Assembly (NCBI GenBank): GCA_023091665.1
Contig: JALJCQ010000020.1
Span: 372,001 to 436,000, forward strand
Direction of reading: 5' to 3'
DNA: 64,000 nucleotides
From: Pythium myriotylum
Taxonomy: Eukaryota; Oomycota; Peronosporomycetes; Pythiales; Pythiaceae
Part shown: positions 36,591 to 49,169 of the stretch, piece after piece
Position numbering within the stretch: the first letter of the stretch is position 1
Layout of the letters: every line of letters begins with the position of its first letter
Notes under the pieces: generated by a model
Seen by the model: only the letters and a program-made list of their open reading frames with translations
Told to the model about the DNA's origin: nothing
The model's database searches: none
Translations under genes and position numbers: made by a program

Positions 36591-39426
36591 ATGCAGAGCG
36601 ACGCCGTCGTCTGCGAGTTCGTGCGCCAGCGGTGCACGCACGACGCGCTCTTCCAGCCCTTCTACAAGCGGTGCGTGCAGCGGTCGGATACACAGAGAGA
36701 CGGAGACGAGCTGACGTGACGTGAATGCTTTTTGGTGGACCCATGCAGATCGAACCGGACCAAGGGCTCCAAGGTGAGTCGCGCGGCATCTCTGCCGTCG
36801 CACAGGCTTCCTCGCTCACGAAAAGTTTCATGTTCTCTGCTTTCCCTTCTCCGCGTGTGCCTTTCGACGTGTCCTCTAGATCCTCCGGTGCGTTCGTCGG
36901 GCTCGTCCTGTTCTCTCTCGAGTGCTCACGCGGTGTTTGCTGGTCCAGGTGCTTCCCTCACTGCTGCCCCAACCACGCCCACCGCGGCTTCTGCGGCTCG
37001 AGTCTCCACGTGCGCGTGCAGTGGCCCGCGACGGGGCGCTCGCCGCCGCCGCCGTCGATCCACGTGCTCGGGCGCTTCCGCCTCTCGGACGCGCCGCCGC
37101 TGCCGCTGGGCCACTGTCTCCAGGCCGCCGGCGTCTTCGCCGCCGTGCAGTCGGACGACACGCCCAACGGCGAGTGGATCGACTCGCAGATGATCTACTC
37201 GTGGAGCGAGGTGCGTCCGTCGTCTTGTTCTTCTATCATCTCTCTCGGCATCCCCTCAACACTCGTGGTGGTGGCTAGACCAACTGGCTCTTCGAGATCA
37301 ATAGCGCCGCGCGCTGGTTCTACGGCTGGGAGTCGAGCACGGTCAAGTCCCAGCGCCTCAAGGACCACGTGCTCGACGTCTACGTGCTCGCGGCCGTGCC
37401 GGCGTTCGGCCAGACGCGCGCCGACGCGCTGCGCGTCGTGGCCGCCGTGACCTCGCCCTCGTTCCAGCTCATCTCGTTCCGCCGCGCGACCGACGACGCC
37501 ATGCTCGCGCTCTCGGCCACGCACCACGTGCGCCAGCAGCTCCAGCACGGCGTCGACGCCAGCGACGACAAGCCGCCGACGCCGCCCCATCCGCAGCTCC
37601 ACTTCCACGCCGACGCGTCGGCCGTTCGCGCGCCGCCGCCGCCGCCACCACCACTACCAGCAGCAGCAGCAGCAGCGGCACCGACCGCCGCCTTCCCGAG
37701 CCACGCCGCCGTGCCCGTGACGAGACCGCTCTCGCTGCCGTCGCTGCGCCCGACGTTCGCCGGCGTCGCCATGGCCGCGGCGCCGCAGGACGTGAGGCCC
37801 CCGCAGTGGTCGGCGCCGCCGCTCGCCATGGCCTCGGCGCGCCTCGCGCACCCGCCCCTGCAAGCCGCGCAGCCGTCGCCGCAGCTTCGCCCCGCCGCGC
37901 TGCGCCCCACGGCGACCGCGCGCGCTCCGCCGGCGTGGCGCCCGCAGCCGTCGATCCCGGCGCTGCGCCCCGCGGGCGTCGCCGTGCAGCCCATGGCGCC
38001 GCCGGGCCCCAACGTCGCCGGCGGCGGCGGGCGCGACAGCACGGTCTGGGAGGTCGCGAATCTCATCGGCCAGCTCCACCAAGTGTCGTTCGTCGACGCC
38101 TTCGACCGCGTGGCCGCCATGCACGAGAGCTTCCTCGAGTACGCGAGCGACTACCTGGCGCCCGACGAGAGCGCCGGCAAGACCTCGGCGGCGCCGCCGG
38201 GACTCCAGGCCGACGCCGAGATGGGCGTGCGGCGCGCCATGGCCACGCTCTACGAGCGCTCGGACCTCGCGGCCGCGAGCAAGCTGCCGCCGCGGCTCGT
38301 GGCGACGCTCACGGAGGTGGCGCTCTGGGTCTTTTTCGACCGCGTGACGCTGCGGCAGATCCACGGCTCGATCCGCAGCGCGCAGGTGGCTATGGCGAAC
38401 GCGAGCGAGATCCAGCGGCGCTTCCGCCGCATCATGTTCTTCCTCCACGACCACATCAACCGCTTCCTGCACAACCGCTTCCACACGACCATCCGCGAAG
38501 TGCTGCTCGAGTGCCAGGCGCTCGGACTCGAGCTCCAGTACGAGAGCTCGCGCTCGGTCGCGGCGACGCCCGCGGCCGCCATCAAGGGCCAGCGCCCCAT
38601 GAAGGCGCAGGACGTGTTCGTCGCGCAGCTGCGCGAGGTCTTTGCCCACGAGCAGACTGCGGCGCGGCGCGTGCGACGGAAGCTCGACGCGCACGCCGTG
38701 CCGGCCACGGCGCCCGCGGTCTGCCGCCAGTTCAACCGCCAGTGGACCTGCTCGCTCGACAACGTGGTCGTGCGGGGCGCGCGCGCGTCGACGCCGCTGC
38801 CGCCGGCGCACGAGCTCTCGCTCTTCTCGCTCGTGTGGTTCTACCGGCAGATCAGTGTGCTCTCGCTCGAGCTCCACGACGACAAGCACCAGGCGCTGCC
38901 GCGGCTCGAGGCCGCGTCGCTCTTCCGGCTCTCGCCGCTCCACTCGCGCTTCGTGCTCGACGGCAAAGACCGCTTCCTGCACGCGTTCCCGGCGGGCGAG
39001 GCCACGCTCGCGACCTGCGTCGGGCGCTACACGCTCGGCGACTACGTGGGCCACTACGACGCGTCGCTCGGCGAGATCCAGCTGCGGCTCTACGCGTTCC
39101 TGGCGCCGTCGCTGCTGCCGGCGAGCGAGCCCGAGCTGCCGCTCGAGCGCGTGGCGCGCGACGCGTGCGTCTGCTACGCCGTGCGGCTCATCGTGTCGCC
39201 CGCCGGCGCGCTCGTGGCCAACGTGACGGTGCAGCGCGGCGAGCTCGACGTGGCCAAGCTGCGGCACGTGGGCTACGCGGCGGCGCGGCCGCTGCTGGTC
39301 GAGATGGCGACGTGGTCGCTGCAGGAGAAGCTCACGGCCGTGCGCGCGTTCGAGGACGCGAGCCACGTGGACCTCGTCTTCCACCCGTACGCAGAGGCTG
39401 TAGAAGGAGCGCGCGCGTCGTCCTGA
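36591..39426 (+). CDS. Paralogue A: Cys/His-rich N-terminal protein of unknown function
   Basis: Four exons close in frame: 36591-36670, 36749-36773 (25-nt micro-exon), 36923-37210 and 37279-39426, giving 846 aa. The start matches those of C and D: a short lead, then C-x6-C-x-H ending YKR. Domains: Cys/His cluster with CFPHCCPNH and a following FCG (residues ~8-65, metal binding possible); a conserved middle ending SFQLISFRRA (~130-205); a Pro/Ala-rich linker with a P8 and an A-run (~245-340); a helical stretch; and a C-terminal domain (~600-840) with WFYRQ, FPAGEATLA and WSLQEKL motifs shared by all four copies. No signal peptide is seen. It is convergent with B, 779 bp away. Third codon positions are almost all G/C, far more than in D. 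Exon 3 needs a CGAG acceptor that adds nine residues absent from the paralogues. Function unknown. Confidence 0.85.
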
Positions 39427-40205
39427 AAAGAGCTGCCGCTCCATATTCGGTTTAGTATAATATAGCTCCTGGGTATCCGTTTTGAACGAAGATCACATGA
39501 CACTCGGGCGAGGGAACCGCCCTCCGTTTCCTCCCCTCTGCAGATGTCTGCCTGTCGCGGGCAAACCGAATAGTGACAATGGACGCGTGCAGAGACGAGC
39601 CAGGTGCGCCCTGCGAGTTTGATGAACTCTTGCCGCACGAACGCCAGCTGACCCCAAGGGCGGACCAAGCGTCACCCGATCGGCTTCTCGCTTGGCAAAA
39701 GGCAACACGCGCGGCACTCGCTCGCGAGCAGCTCCACGCCAAACGACCGAGAACAAACAAAACCCCCACCACTTGAATTATAAAACCACGACCTCCGCAA
39801 TTATAATTGTCTGGTGGACGGGGGGTTCTCACCCCCCTGACTAGATTTTGTCGACCTGACCGGCGCCGTGGATGAGTGAGTCGGGTCGGGTTCTCTCACC
39901 CACGCGCGGCGTTCGTGTCGTGAAGCCAACCGATCCCGTGCCCTCGATTACGGCAGAGGGCCCTTCTGCCCGGGACAAGCGCGGTGGGTGGTTGCTGACA
40001 GCGTCCCACGGAAAGACGCGGCGTCCCACTCTCCAGATGAGACGCTTCGCCATGAGGCCAGAGCGCGCAGCCGCGCTCTCGGACATTCTGCGGAGGACCC
40101 GTTTTAGAATCTAGGTGCACCAGGCACAATGGTCTGCTATTTGGAGTAAAGGAGAATGTACTGAATTAAATGATAATAGTCCAATGTAGCCATCTCTCTC
40201 TCTTG
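39427..40205. other. Intergenic region between convergent genes A and B
   Basis: This holds the two 3' ends. A small perfect hairpin GGGGGGT-TCTC-ACCCCCC lies at 39820-39837. No coding exon is recognised. Confidence 0.6.
39820..39837. repeat. Short G/C hairpin
   Basis: GGGGGGT and ACCCCCC separated by TCTC, between the 3' ends of A and B; possibly structural in a 3' UTR. Confidence 0.5.
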
Positions 40206-42887
40206 TCACGCCGCGACGCGCGCATACCGCAGCTCGGCCGAGAGCGAGGGCTCCCACGCGCGCACGAGGCGCAGCTTCTTCTGCAATGACCAGAAGGGCA
40301 GCTGCGCGGCCACGGCCTCGACGCTCGGGAGCCCCTGGTGGTAGGCGGCCGGGCGGTCGAGCAGCGCGCGCGTGACGGCCACGCGCACCACGAGCACGTC
40401 GGCGCTCGGCGTCCAGAGCTGCAGCTGGAAGCAGAGCCCGATGCTCGAGAGGTCGTCCACGGGCGACTCGCGCTGCTTCCACGCGTAGAGATTGACCTGG
40501 AGCTCTTCGCGCGACTCGGAGACCTCGCCCGAGTGGTCGCCCCACTGGAGCGCGCCGATCGAAAGCGCCGACGTCGACACGCCGCTCGGGAACGACCGGA
40601 ACCACTGCGAGCTGCCGTCCAGCACGAGGCGCGAGCCGGCCTCGTGGCCGCCGACGTTGAGCAGCGACGAGACGTCCAGAGTCGTCGCTTGGTGGTCGCC
40701 GTCCACGCGGATCGAGATCGTGCCGAGCTCGCGCAGCACCGCGAAGAGCGACTGCAACGAGACGTTGTGCGAGTCGCCCGACGGCGCGAGCGAGCGCGCT
40801 TGGAGACCGCCTTCTAAGATACCACACTTCCACGTGCCGTTCGTGGACCAACTGGAGCGAGCTCTCGCTGACCTCACCGAGCGAGGCACTCGCACGGCCG
40901 GCTTGAGTGGGCGTCTCGCCGTCGTGCGGCCCTTGGTCTGCTTCACAAACTGCTCGCTCGACTGCGCGACGAAAAACCGCATGCCAACGGCCAGTGCGTC
41001 GTACGGATCGCCGCCGCTCTCGCGCGTGTGGCGCGCTCCCGTTCGCATGTCGAGCGCCGAGACTTCCGAAACAACGTCTTCCAGTCGCCAGCCACGGTCT
41101 TGGAGGAACGCGTCGACGTGGCGCTCGAGCCACTCGACGAACGCGAGGTACGTCACTTGCAGTCGCGGCTGTGAGAACACGGCCGTGGCCTCTTGTGTGA
41201 TCGTCGAGTGGACCGCGCGGTGGAGATCCACGTCGAATGAAAGCCAGAGCAGCAGCTCGCAGAGAATCGCCGCGAGCTCGCTGGGCATGGATGACGGCGT
41301 CGACATGCGGTTGCTTGGGATCGCGCCGATGTCCACGAGCAACTGGCCGACCACTTCCACGGGCGACCACGACGGTGGCGCCCCACGCACACCAGCGGCG
41401 CGAGCGATCGCGTCGGCGTAGACTCGCTGGAACGTGTCCATGTGCTGGAGCGAGTCGGCCGCTCGCACACGGTCGAGACAACGCAGCAGACGCAGCACGC
41501 GCTGCGCGGTCCGCGCTTGCACGGGAGACGCTGACGACAGCGGTCGTGGGCTCGTGAGCAGTGGCATGGGTGTTCGTAGGGGCGGAGGCCCCGCTGACGG
41601 CGCGCCCGGGCGGAAGGACTGCTCTCGGCGGTCGATGAACGCGGTTAAATCGGCGAACGAGGGGCCGTCTCCGTTGGATCGGGACGACGAGCCCAGCGGC
41701 GGCGTGAAGCGGTCTCGGTCTTGGTAGAGGCCTCCGGGGCCTCGTAGTGGCGGCTGTGGACGCGCGTCGTAATGGGAAGGCATGCCACCGGGGTAGCCTC
41801 TTCGCGGCGACACAGGTCTTCCTCCAGAGGGCGGAGACGGCGATTTCTTCACGGGAACGCGCGGCGCGGGCTTGCGCGTACCGCCCGAGCGATCGTCGAG
41901 CGGCACACGGGGCACTGAGAGCGCCTGCACGGCCTTGGGCGTCGCGCGGCGGAACGAGATGAGGCGGAAGGGCGGCGAGTGCGTCGAGGCCACGACCTGG
42001 AGTGGCTGGTGGTCGCCGGCGCTGGCTGCTGCTGCCGAGGTCTCGCTGAACGAGGGCGAGAGCACGTAGACGTCGAGCACGTGGTGCTTAAGCCGGTGGC
42101 GCTTGGCGACGCCGCTCTCCCAGTGGTAGTACCACCGCGCCTCGTGGTTGATCTCGAAGACCCACTGACGGGGCTGGTCCTAGCGACAAGGAGCACGCTT
42201 CGGGTTAGGACGTGTGCACGAGCCCCGAGAGAGAGAGAGAGAGGAAGAAAGGAAACGTACGCCGTCGCTGACGGAGGAGACCGTGACGGCCGGGATCCAC
42301 TCGCCGTGCGGGTTGCTCTCGCTCTGGAGCGACTGGTTGATCTCGTGGAGCGTCACGTGGTCGCCCGCGACGAGCCCGCGCGTGTCCTTGACGCGGAAGC
42401 GCGCAAAGACCGAGACGTCGGGCGCGCTCGCGGGGCGCGGCGCCGCGTTCTCCCAGCTCACGTCGAGATGGAGCGACGCGCCGCAGAACGACCGGGAGAC
42501 GTGGTCTGGACAGCAGTGCGGGAAGCAGCGCAGGATCTGGATGGGCGAGGAGGAGGAAGAAGAAGAAGACAAGAGTCAGCATCCCCACATCGACGGCCAC
42601 GCGCGTGGCTCGAGCGCCATACCTTGTCGCCCTTGCGGAGGTTCGTGCTGCGCGTGCGTGTGCGTCATCGTGAGTCCAAACGCGCGGGAAGGAACGGAAC
42701 GGTCTCACGTAACTCACCGCGTGTAGTGCGGGTGGAAGAGCTGCTCGTGGCCGCAGCGGCCGCGTGAGAAGTCGCAGGCAAAGCCGTGGAGCGTGGGCAT
42801 GGGCTCGCCGCGCGGGTGTACGCGCGGAAGCGTCTCGGCGTCGCTCTCGACCTGGCTGCTGCCGCCGTCCTCCGTGCTGCTACTCAT
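40206..42887 (-). CDS. Paralogue B: Cys/His-rich N-terminal protein of unknown function
   Basis: Exons in coding order are 42887-42718, 42647-42623 (25-nt micro-exon), 42536-42261 and 42179-40206; the phases (2,0,0) fit and give 814 aa. The N-terminus carries about 30 extra acidic/Ser residues before the C-x6-C-x-H motif (ACDFSRGRCGHEQLF). CFPHCCPDH follows the micro-exon, which encodes TNLRKGDK, equivalent to NRTKGSK in A and C. The middle domain ends PPFRLISFRRA, as in A and C. The linker is Pro/Gly/Arg-rich. The C-terminal domain keeps the RSFPSGVST and WSLQKKL motifs. GC-rich codons resemble A more than C or D. It lies head to tail with C and D. No catalytic motif or membrane segment is seen; function unknown. 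Confidence 0.87.
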
Positions 42888-43718
42888 GGTCTCACCTGGG
42901 CCGGCGTCTGATGACGAAATGTCGCGATGGGAGGACCAAGGCGACAGCGGGGAGGGAGAGAGAAAAGTACCGTACTAAACGTCAGGCGAAATGCCGTCGC
43001 AACGAAAGGAGGAGAACGAAGCAAACGGGAAAACGGGACGTTGCGCCAAAAAGAGAGGCGAGTCCCACATGGCAAACGCCTCACGGAGAAAAAAGACATC
43101 CTCGAGACAGACTTTTATTTGTCGTAAGCAAGCCTGCTTTCACTCTCGCAAGGGCAGCCTCCAGGTGTTTACCCACCACGCGTCGTGACCAATACGGCTT
43201 GCTGATGATGCCTCCAAGACGACCGGGCCCGTCGCGGCGTCGTTCGCGCGACGTCACTCGGCATTTTACGTCTGCCCGGGGGAAAAAAGCCCCCCCGAAG
43301 GTACACTCGAGTGGCGGACAATCCCGTGGGGGCAACGATATCGAGTGTGGCAGGCGCGCGCCAAGGAGCGACGGGACCAAGACGTTTTCCAGCGGGCACC
43401 ATCTTCGTCCATGTATTTGATCTCGCAGGGCACCCTGGGAACCCGAGTCGTCTGGTTCGGTGGATTTGGGGGATTTCGAAGCGAGCAGCTGTCGCCGAGA
43501 TCAGCGGACGCGCGTGATGTGTGGCCTGATGCTGTCGTCACCCGCTGCCCTCTGTGGCGGACGTGGCTCGTCAGCGCAAATCTGGATTACAAACCACCCG
43601 CGCGTGGACAATCCGCATCGGCGAGTCTGGATCTCTCGTGACGAGTCCATGAGATCCCTCCTTCACCCAACGCCGTAATCGATGCCATTGGAACTATTAT
43701 CCAGTGAGTTCCTTCCTT

Positions 43719-43775
43719 CCCCACCATCTTCGCACGGTCTCTCCGAGTTGGAGAGACCGTGGGAAGATGGTGGGG
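43719..43775. repeat. Long near-perfect hairpin
   Basis: A 26-bp left arm (43719-43744, starting CCCCACCATCTTC) pairs with the right arm (43750-43775) across a 5-nt loop GAGTT with a single mismatch. No gene lies over it. It could be a small RNA precursor, a remnant of an inverted-repeat element or a recombination product; sequence alone does not decide. Confidence 0.75.
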
Positions 43776-44059
43776 AACTGGATCATCGAAGCCCTTTAAG
43801 AGTCCGAGGGCTTCTTCCATCAGAATCCACCACCACGCACTGGTAATCACGCCAATGCTTGAGGAGCTCCGGACGATCGTGGCGAGCGACGCCAAAGCGC
43901 CCAGGAAGAAGAAAAAGGGCCCTGGCGCCAGCTTGTGTTTGGTCCGACGCGCGGTCTATCCATGTTTACACCTCTGGCAGCGTCAGCTCCGTGCGACTGA
44001 TCCCACTTCGTGCTTGCTAAGACGGCGAATCGTCCATCTCGCCCGACATGAGTCGGGAA

Positions 44060-44073
44060 TCGAATCGATTCGA
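44060..44073. repeat. 14-bp perfect palindrome
   Basis: TCGAATCGATTCGA, a perfect inverted repeat in the gene-free stretch between B and C. Confidence 0.5.
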
Positions 44074-45353
44074 AATCGCTGCGAGGAGCTCAACTCGGAG
44101 AGTTCGAACGAGAGAGAAATTTTTGAGATGCGAGAGAGAGTTGGAGGCCTCGGGACCACTCACCTCTCTCTCTCGACTGAAAACGAGGAGGAGTCGGCGC
44201 AACGACGTGCATAGACCTTTCAGCCCAGTGCCACGCTTCTGACGCGCCCAAGCTCATCTCTCTGGACCAGATGGTTCTTAACGCGATGACGACGTTGAAG
44301 TTTTAGCTAGCGCCTCGATTGAGTGACTATTCATTTCCCAAGAGACTCGTGGTCGTGTCTCGCATGACGCCAATCGCACGCGTCGATGCGATGACAGCCG
44401 CCAGCAAGACGGCCAGGTGCGAAACGCAGCATGCTTGCACGGACTGAGAGCTTCCCACGACTAGCAGACACCAAGATGTGCGGCCCGACGTCCGGCGTCT
44501 GCGTCTCTCTCGGACGTCCATCTCGACATTTCGGAAGAAAACGATCCGAGACCGCGTGAAACTGCGCCGCGGGGTCGAGATGACGCACAAAATTGGGCGG
44601 GAGTCAACAAAATGCATCCCAGTTAGAAGACGAGCGAGTTTTACGTTGTACATGCGGAATCGCAGATTCCATTCACTAGAGGGGATGTCGAGTCGAGGAG
44701 GCTTTCTTTGTGGTCTGCATGGAGAAGAACGAGCCGACCGATGGTATTAATACCTCTCAGTCGACCGATATAGCCGCGCGCTCGCCACAGAAATCGCTCA
44801 CATTGCTGAGAACAGCCACGTGCAAGCATTTGTCGGAGATGTTGGAGAAAGATGGAGATCTCTGTAGCTGATATCGGCACCAAAACTGCGCTACTTGCGC
44901 TTCGTGCGACCAAGCAAGGGAAGAGGTCACTCCACCTTTTCCAAGCGCTCGTTCAGTTCACTTGATTCACTGAATTGATTCGGCTACCGCCATCAGCATG
45001 CTTCCTGTGGACAAGGCAGCGATATGGAAGAGAGTTCTGGATGCTGCGCCGTTGATTCCGTGAAGTTCGAAGGCAGTTTCTAGGCAGCGACAACTGATGG
45101 AGGCCTCGGTAGACGAACTGCACTACGTCAACGCGCGAACAACTGTCTGAATTCATTCAGTCTATTAGTCTGCCGTCACCTTGTTCACTGTACTGAGTTG
45201 CACCAGTCAACGTCCTCGTATCATACAGTAAACGATCCAGCTCGTAGTGTTAATCGACTCGAGAGTCACCAGGTGAAATCAGCAAAATTCGCGTGTTGCT
45301 CGTCAACTTCCCGACATCGATAGTTCTTGTTGAACAAGAAAGACAAAATAAAT

Positions 45354-47505
45354 CTAACTACTCCGTTTGTAGCTGCAGATCCAAACGTCGCTCGGCACCC
45401 ACTGGGGCACGAGCGCAAGCCGTTTTTGCAGCGGCAGGGTCGGGAAATCGTCCGCATGGAAGGACTGAAGCTCAAGGCGGCCTCTATTCACAGTCACACG
45501 CACGTGGATTCTATTCCCTGAGGATTCAGAGACTGTGAGGTGCAGCTGAAAGCACGTGGCCCAGAGTTGCGCGCCGCCTGCGTTGGGCCACGCGTAGCAG
45601 TTAATGTGGAGCTCGCGTTCAGACGGCGAGACCTTGCCCACGTAATCTCCGAACTGTTGCGCGCCCAGTGAGACTGCGATCGAGGATTCGCCACATGGCC
45701 AGTGGCGAAACCAGCGACACCGGTGGTCGAGAGTGAGCTCCATGGCGTTGCCGTAGTAGTGGAGGCGTGACTGGAAACTGAGCAGGCGCGAGGTTCCGTC
45801 AAAGTGGATTGAAACGGCGCTGAACTGCCGCCAGAACCACATCAAATGGACCAGTTTCCAGCTCGTGGTCGGCCACGTCCTGTCGTAATCAGAGCTCGAG
45901 ACGATCTCGAGCGCGTCCAACGTCGCGATCCATTCACCATCAAACATGCTCGCCCGTGGGATCCGCGCTGGAGCCCTTTCAAGTCGCAGGACGTTTCGCT
46001 GGTGGTCAATAAACCTTTCGCGCACGTGGGCGATGAACAGCTCGAAGCCTTCCTTGAGCTCCGAGCCGCTGGATCGGCGGTGAGGGGTCTGTTGGAAGTC
46101 GTCTTCGATTGCGACGACTAATGCCGCGACCGTCCAATCTGCACGGCGCACGCATGCGTCCAGCTGAGACCAGAGCCATTCGATCACAAGACACTCGAAA
46201 CGCCACCGCAACTCGCGGGCGTCAAGTAGCACGTCGACCGAGTCGTCTAGCACGCCGACCCACTCGCTGTGGAGCTCCTCGTCCAGAAACAGCGTAGTGG
46301 CTATATGGACGGCGATCTTGGTGAGCGAGCTCGCTGTTCTTCGCCGAGGACCTCGGTCGCCAGCTGCTGTGAGTAGCGACGCGATTATCTGGTCGGCAGT
46401 TGCGCGCTGTTGAAAAGAACGCATAGAATTTTGGCCGAGCCGCTGCCAGAAGACGCGCTCCACGTGAGCGGTGACCGGCACGGCGCTTGCGAGGCTCACA
46501 TTCTGGACAAAGGACCAGATTGTGATGAGATCGTAGAGTCGCGACGCCGCATCCGCGCTGCGAATAGCCGTGCGCGGTAGTCGTAGCTCCTCTTGAGGTC
46601 TAACAGAGAGGGAAATCTTCGTATGCTTGACCGGAGCCGCGTCTCGAGCGTTTGTGGTATTTCTCGCAGACTTTTCACCGTCGTTGGGCAAACGTCCCTT
46701 GATCTCGACCGTCGGTGCGCTGCTATTGGAGAGCACCGACATAGCCTCGGGCGTCGCGCGGCGGAAGGAGATGAGCTTGAAGGGCGGTGACTGGATCGTC
46801 GCCACGACACGCAGCCACTCGGTGAGCTCGCCAGACCTCGCGTCGGCCACGAGCTCGGGCGTCGTGACCATCACGTCGAGCACGTGCTCACGGAGACGGT
46901 GCGACTTGGCGACGCCCGATTCCCACCCGTAGAACCAGCGCGCGCTGCCATTGACCTCAAAGCGCCACTGCAGTGGCGGCTCGTGGACCTGCTCACAGCA
47001 ACTCAATTCCTTAGTCTCACAATGACCCCCGTCCCATAAGTGAGACCATAACGTACATTTGGTGGACTCTCGAGCAGCGCGGACTTGATCCACTCCCCGT
47101 TTGGATTGTCATCGTTCTGGATCGAGCTCGCGATGGCATCTGGCGCAAGCAGGTCGCCAATGGGGAAGCCGCGATCCTGCTGCAGCCGGAACCTCCCAAA
47201 CACGAGCAGCAGCGGGGGCTCGTCGCCGGCATCTCGTTGCAGCTGCACGTCCAAGTAGAGCGGCGCGCCGCAGAAGCTTCGAGCCACGTGGTTGGGACAG
47301 CAGTGCGGGAAGCAGCGCAGGATCTTGGAGCCCTTGGTGCGGTTCGTCCTGCGTGGCAAATTCGGCTGTTCGTCAGAAGGTCTCATCTCAACAAACGAGT
47401 GTCAACTGGAGCGAGAGAACCCCACCGCTGGTAATTGGCGTGGAAGAGCTCCCCGTGGGTGCATTCTCGCCGCGCAAAGCTGCAGGAGAACGCTGCGGAC
47501 GCCAT
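45354..47505 (-). CDS. Paralogue C: Cys/His-rich N-terminal protein of unknown function
   Basis: Exons in coding order are 47505-47426, 47348-47057 and 46988-45354; the phases (2,0) fit and give 668 aa. Exon 1 is 80 nt, the same length as in A. The micro-exon of A and B is here fused to the next exon, so one intron is absent; the text runs NRTKGSKILRCFPHCCPNH without a break. The middle domain (NGSARWFYGWESG, ending FKLISFRRA) is the closest match to A and B. The linker is short (no Pro-rich block). The C-terminal domain keeps WFWRQ, WPCGESS and LPLQKRL. It is followed 3' by the 2.5-kb gap before B and preceded by a 1.7-kb gap from D. Function unknown. Confidence 0.86.
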
Positions 47506-49169
47506 GCTCGACCTCCGAGGCCCCCCTGGGACTCTTGGGGGGACCCGTTTTGGTTGCCGCTCTTCCCGGCGTGACGTTTCGACCCACGGGCCGAGCCTGT
47601 GTACGAGCTGACTTGGTAATTGTATGAAAACGGGTGGGTTCTCAACCAGGAGAAAGAAGACCCGTGGAGCCATTCGCATGGGTGGAAGATGGAGTCCTGG
47701 GAGACACATGTGGTACAAACCGGTTCATACCAGCCGTTGGTTGCATAGACGCGCGGCCTTCGCCTTCAGACATCGGTTGTTTGCTATTTCGACCGTTCGT
47801 GTAATCACGTCTTGCTTACCATCCATAAAAAGGACTGATTCTCTCCTTCTTTTCTCGGCCAGGCCGTGAATCCACCACCCATCCTCGGTGCCCTCGCCTC
47901 CGAGACGCTTCTCGAACGTTCTCCTACCCATGGTCTCACTTTTGGAACAGTCAAAGGTTTCACTAAACCATTCAGCCGTCCGATTCACATTTGTTAACTC
48001 GGTCATTTGCCTCGATTTCAAGTTCGAGGCGTTCCCTTCCACCAAGTCGTCGAGGGCGTCGCGCTCGTCACGACGACGTACTGTACGCAGTCATCGTGGC
48101 TCGCCATGACTGCGAGTGAGCAGTCACCAGCCTTCCGATCTGTCACGCCCATCTCGACGCTCGAGAGACACGCGAGCGAGTTGGCAGTGTCGGGAGAACG
48201 GAGAAATCGACTCGGAGGCTGATGCGAAGAGATCCTGATCCATTGGGTATGACGAAACGCTTGAGCAATCTCGTGAATTCTCGATGACCGTGGAATTACC
48301 GGGGTTCCCTAGGCTGCAAAGTCATTGCAAAAGCTTTTTTATTCTTCTTCTTTTCCGGTCGATTGTGTTGTCATTTACTCGAGCGCGAACTCGGTTCCCG
48401 TTTCGGACGAATCATTTGTCAATGTCAAGACACCAGCTCCGAAAGTCTCTTGGACTAGATTATCCGCAGGAAAGAATCCACGGAGGAAGAAACCACCCAG
48501 CAACGAAGAAAACTCCAGACAAGTGGGTACAGCGAAAGAACTAGATCCGCTGACCAACTTTACAATGGCTCGAGACGTTTGGATATGTCTATCCATCAAA
48601 ATGTGAGTCAACGTGACACAGGAGGCGCCCTCGTGTCATCATGAGCGACATCGGAGTGTAAGTTAACCTGCTGGATGGCTTGAGAGAGCTCAGCCACAAT
48701 GCTACATCGGCGTGTGCGACCACGAAGGAAAAGAAAAGGATCGTGTTGATCTGATAAGAGGAAACGAAGTTGAAGTTAATTCTTCACGATGGATCTTCAA
48801 ATCCTGTTTACTTGAACCAGTGTACTTCATTTCGTCCACACGAGCACTAAACCGAAGAAGTTCAGTAAATACAATAGTCACTGTAGTCATTGGTTGCTGC
48901 GGTCCTTAATGTCAAGAGTAGTAGAAAAGTCGTTTTGGCGCCACATCGGTGGCATTTCCCACATGGGGTCCTAAAAAAATTATTGAAAATCTTACTCGAT
49001 TATCGACAACACTGCGATTCTTTTCCCCTTAAGCGACAGCACATCAATCTGAGCGAGGTGCCGATGACAAATGCAAGTATGCTTACCACCGTTAATAAGG
49101 GACGATCGTATCTGCGACATGCGAATGTAGCCATCTCGTTCAATGGCTACATTTCTTACTCGACCTGTT
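47506..49169. other. 1.7-kb intergenic region between D and C
   Basis: It contains the presumed promoter of C and the 3' flank of D. I see no coding exon, RNA gene or mobile-element signature. Confidence 0.5.

Larger units (their letters stand above)
42888..45353. other. 2.5-kb intergenic region between B and C
   Basis: I see no gene. Structure present: a 26-bp near-perfect hairpin at 43719-43775 and a 14-bp perfect palindrome at 44060-44073. Base composition is lower in GC than the flanking genes. Confidence 0.5.

Noticed and set aside
37654..39444. 596-codon minus-strand frame opposite gene A
   Set aside because: Arg/Glu-rich shadow of a GC-rich exon; the plus strand is conserved in the paralogues.
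37806..39455. 549-codon plus-strand frame in another phase within gene A
   Set aside because: Ala/Arg-rich shadow without homology to B, C or D.
40492..41421. 309-codon plus-strand frame opposite gene B
   Set aside because: Antisense of the conserved B coding exon.
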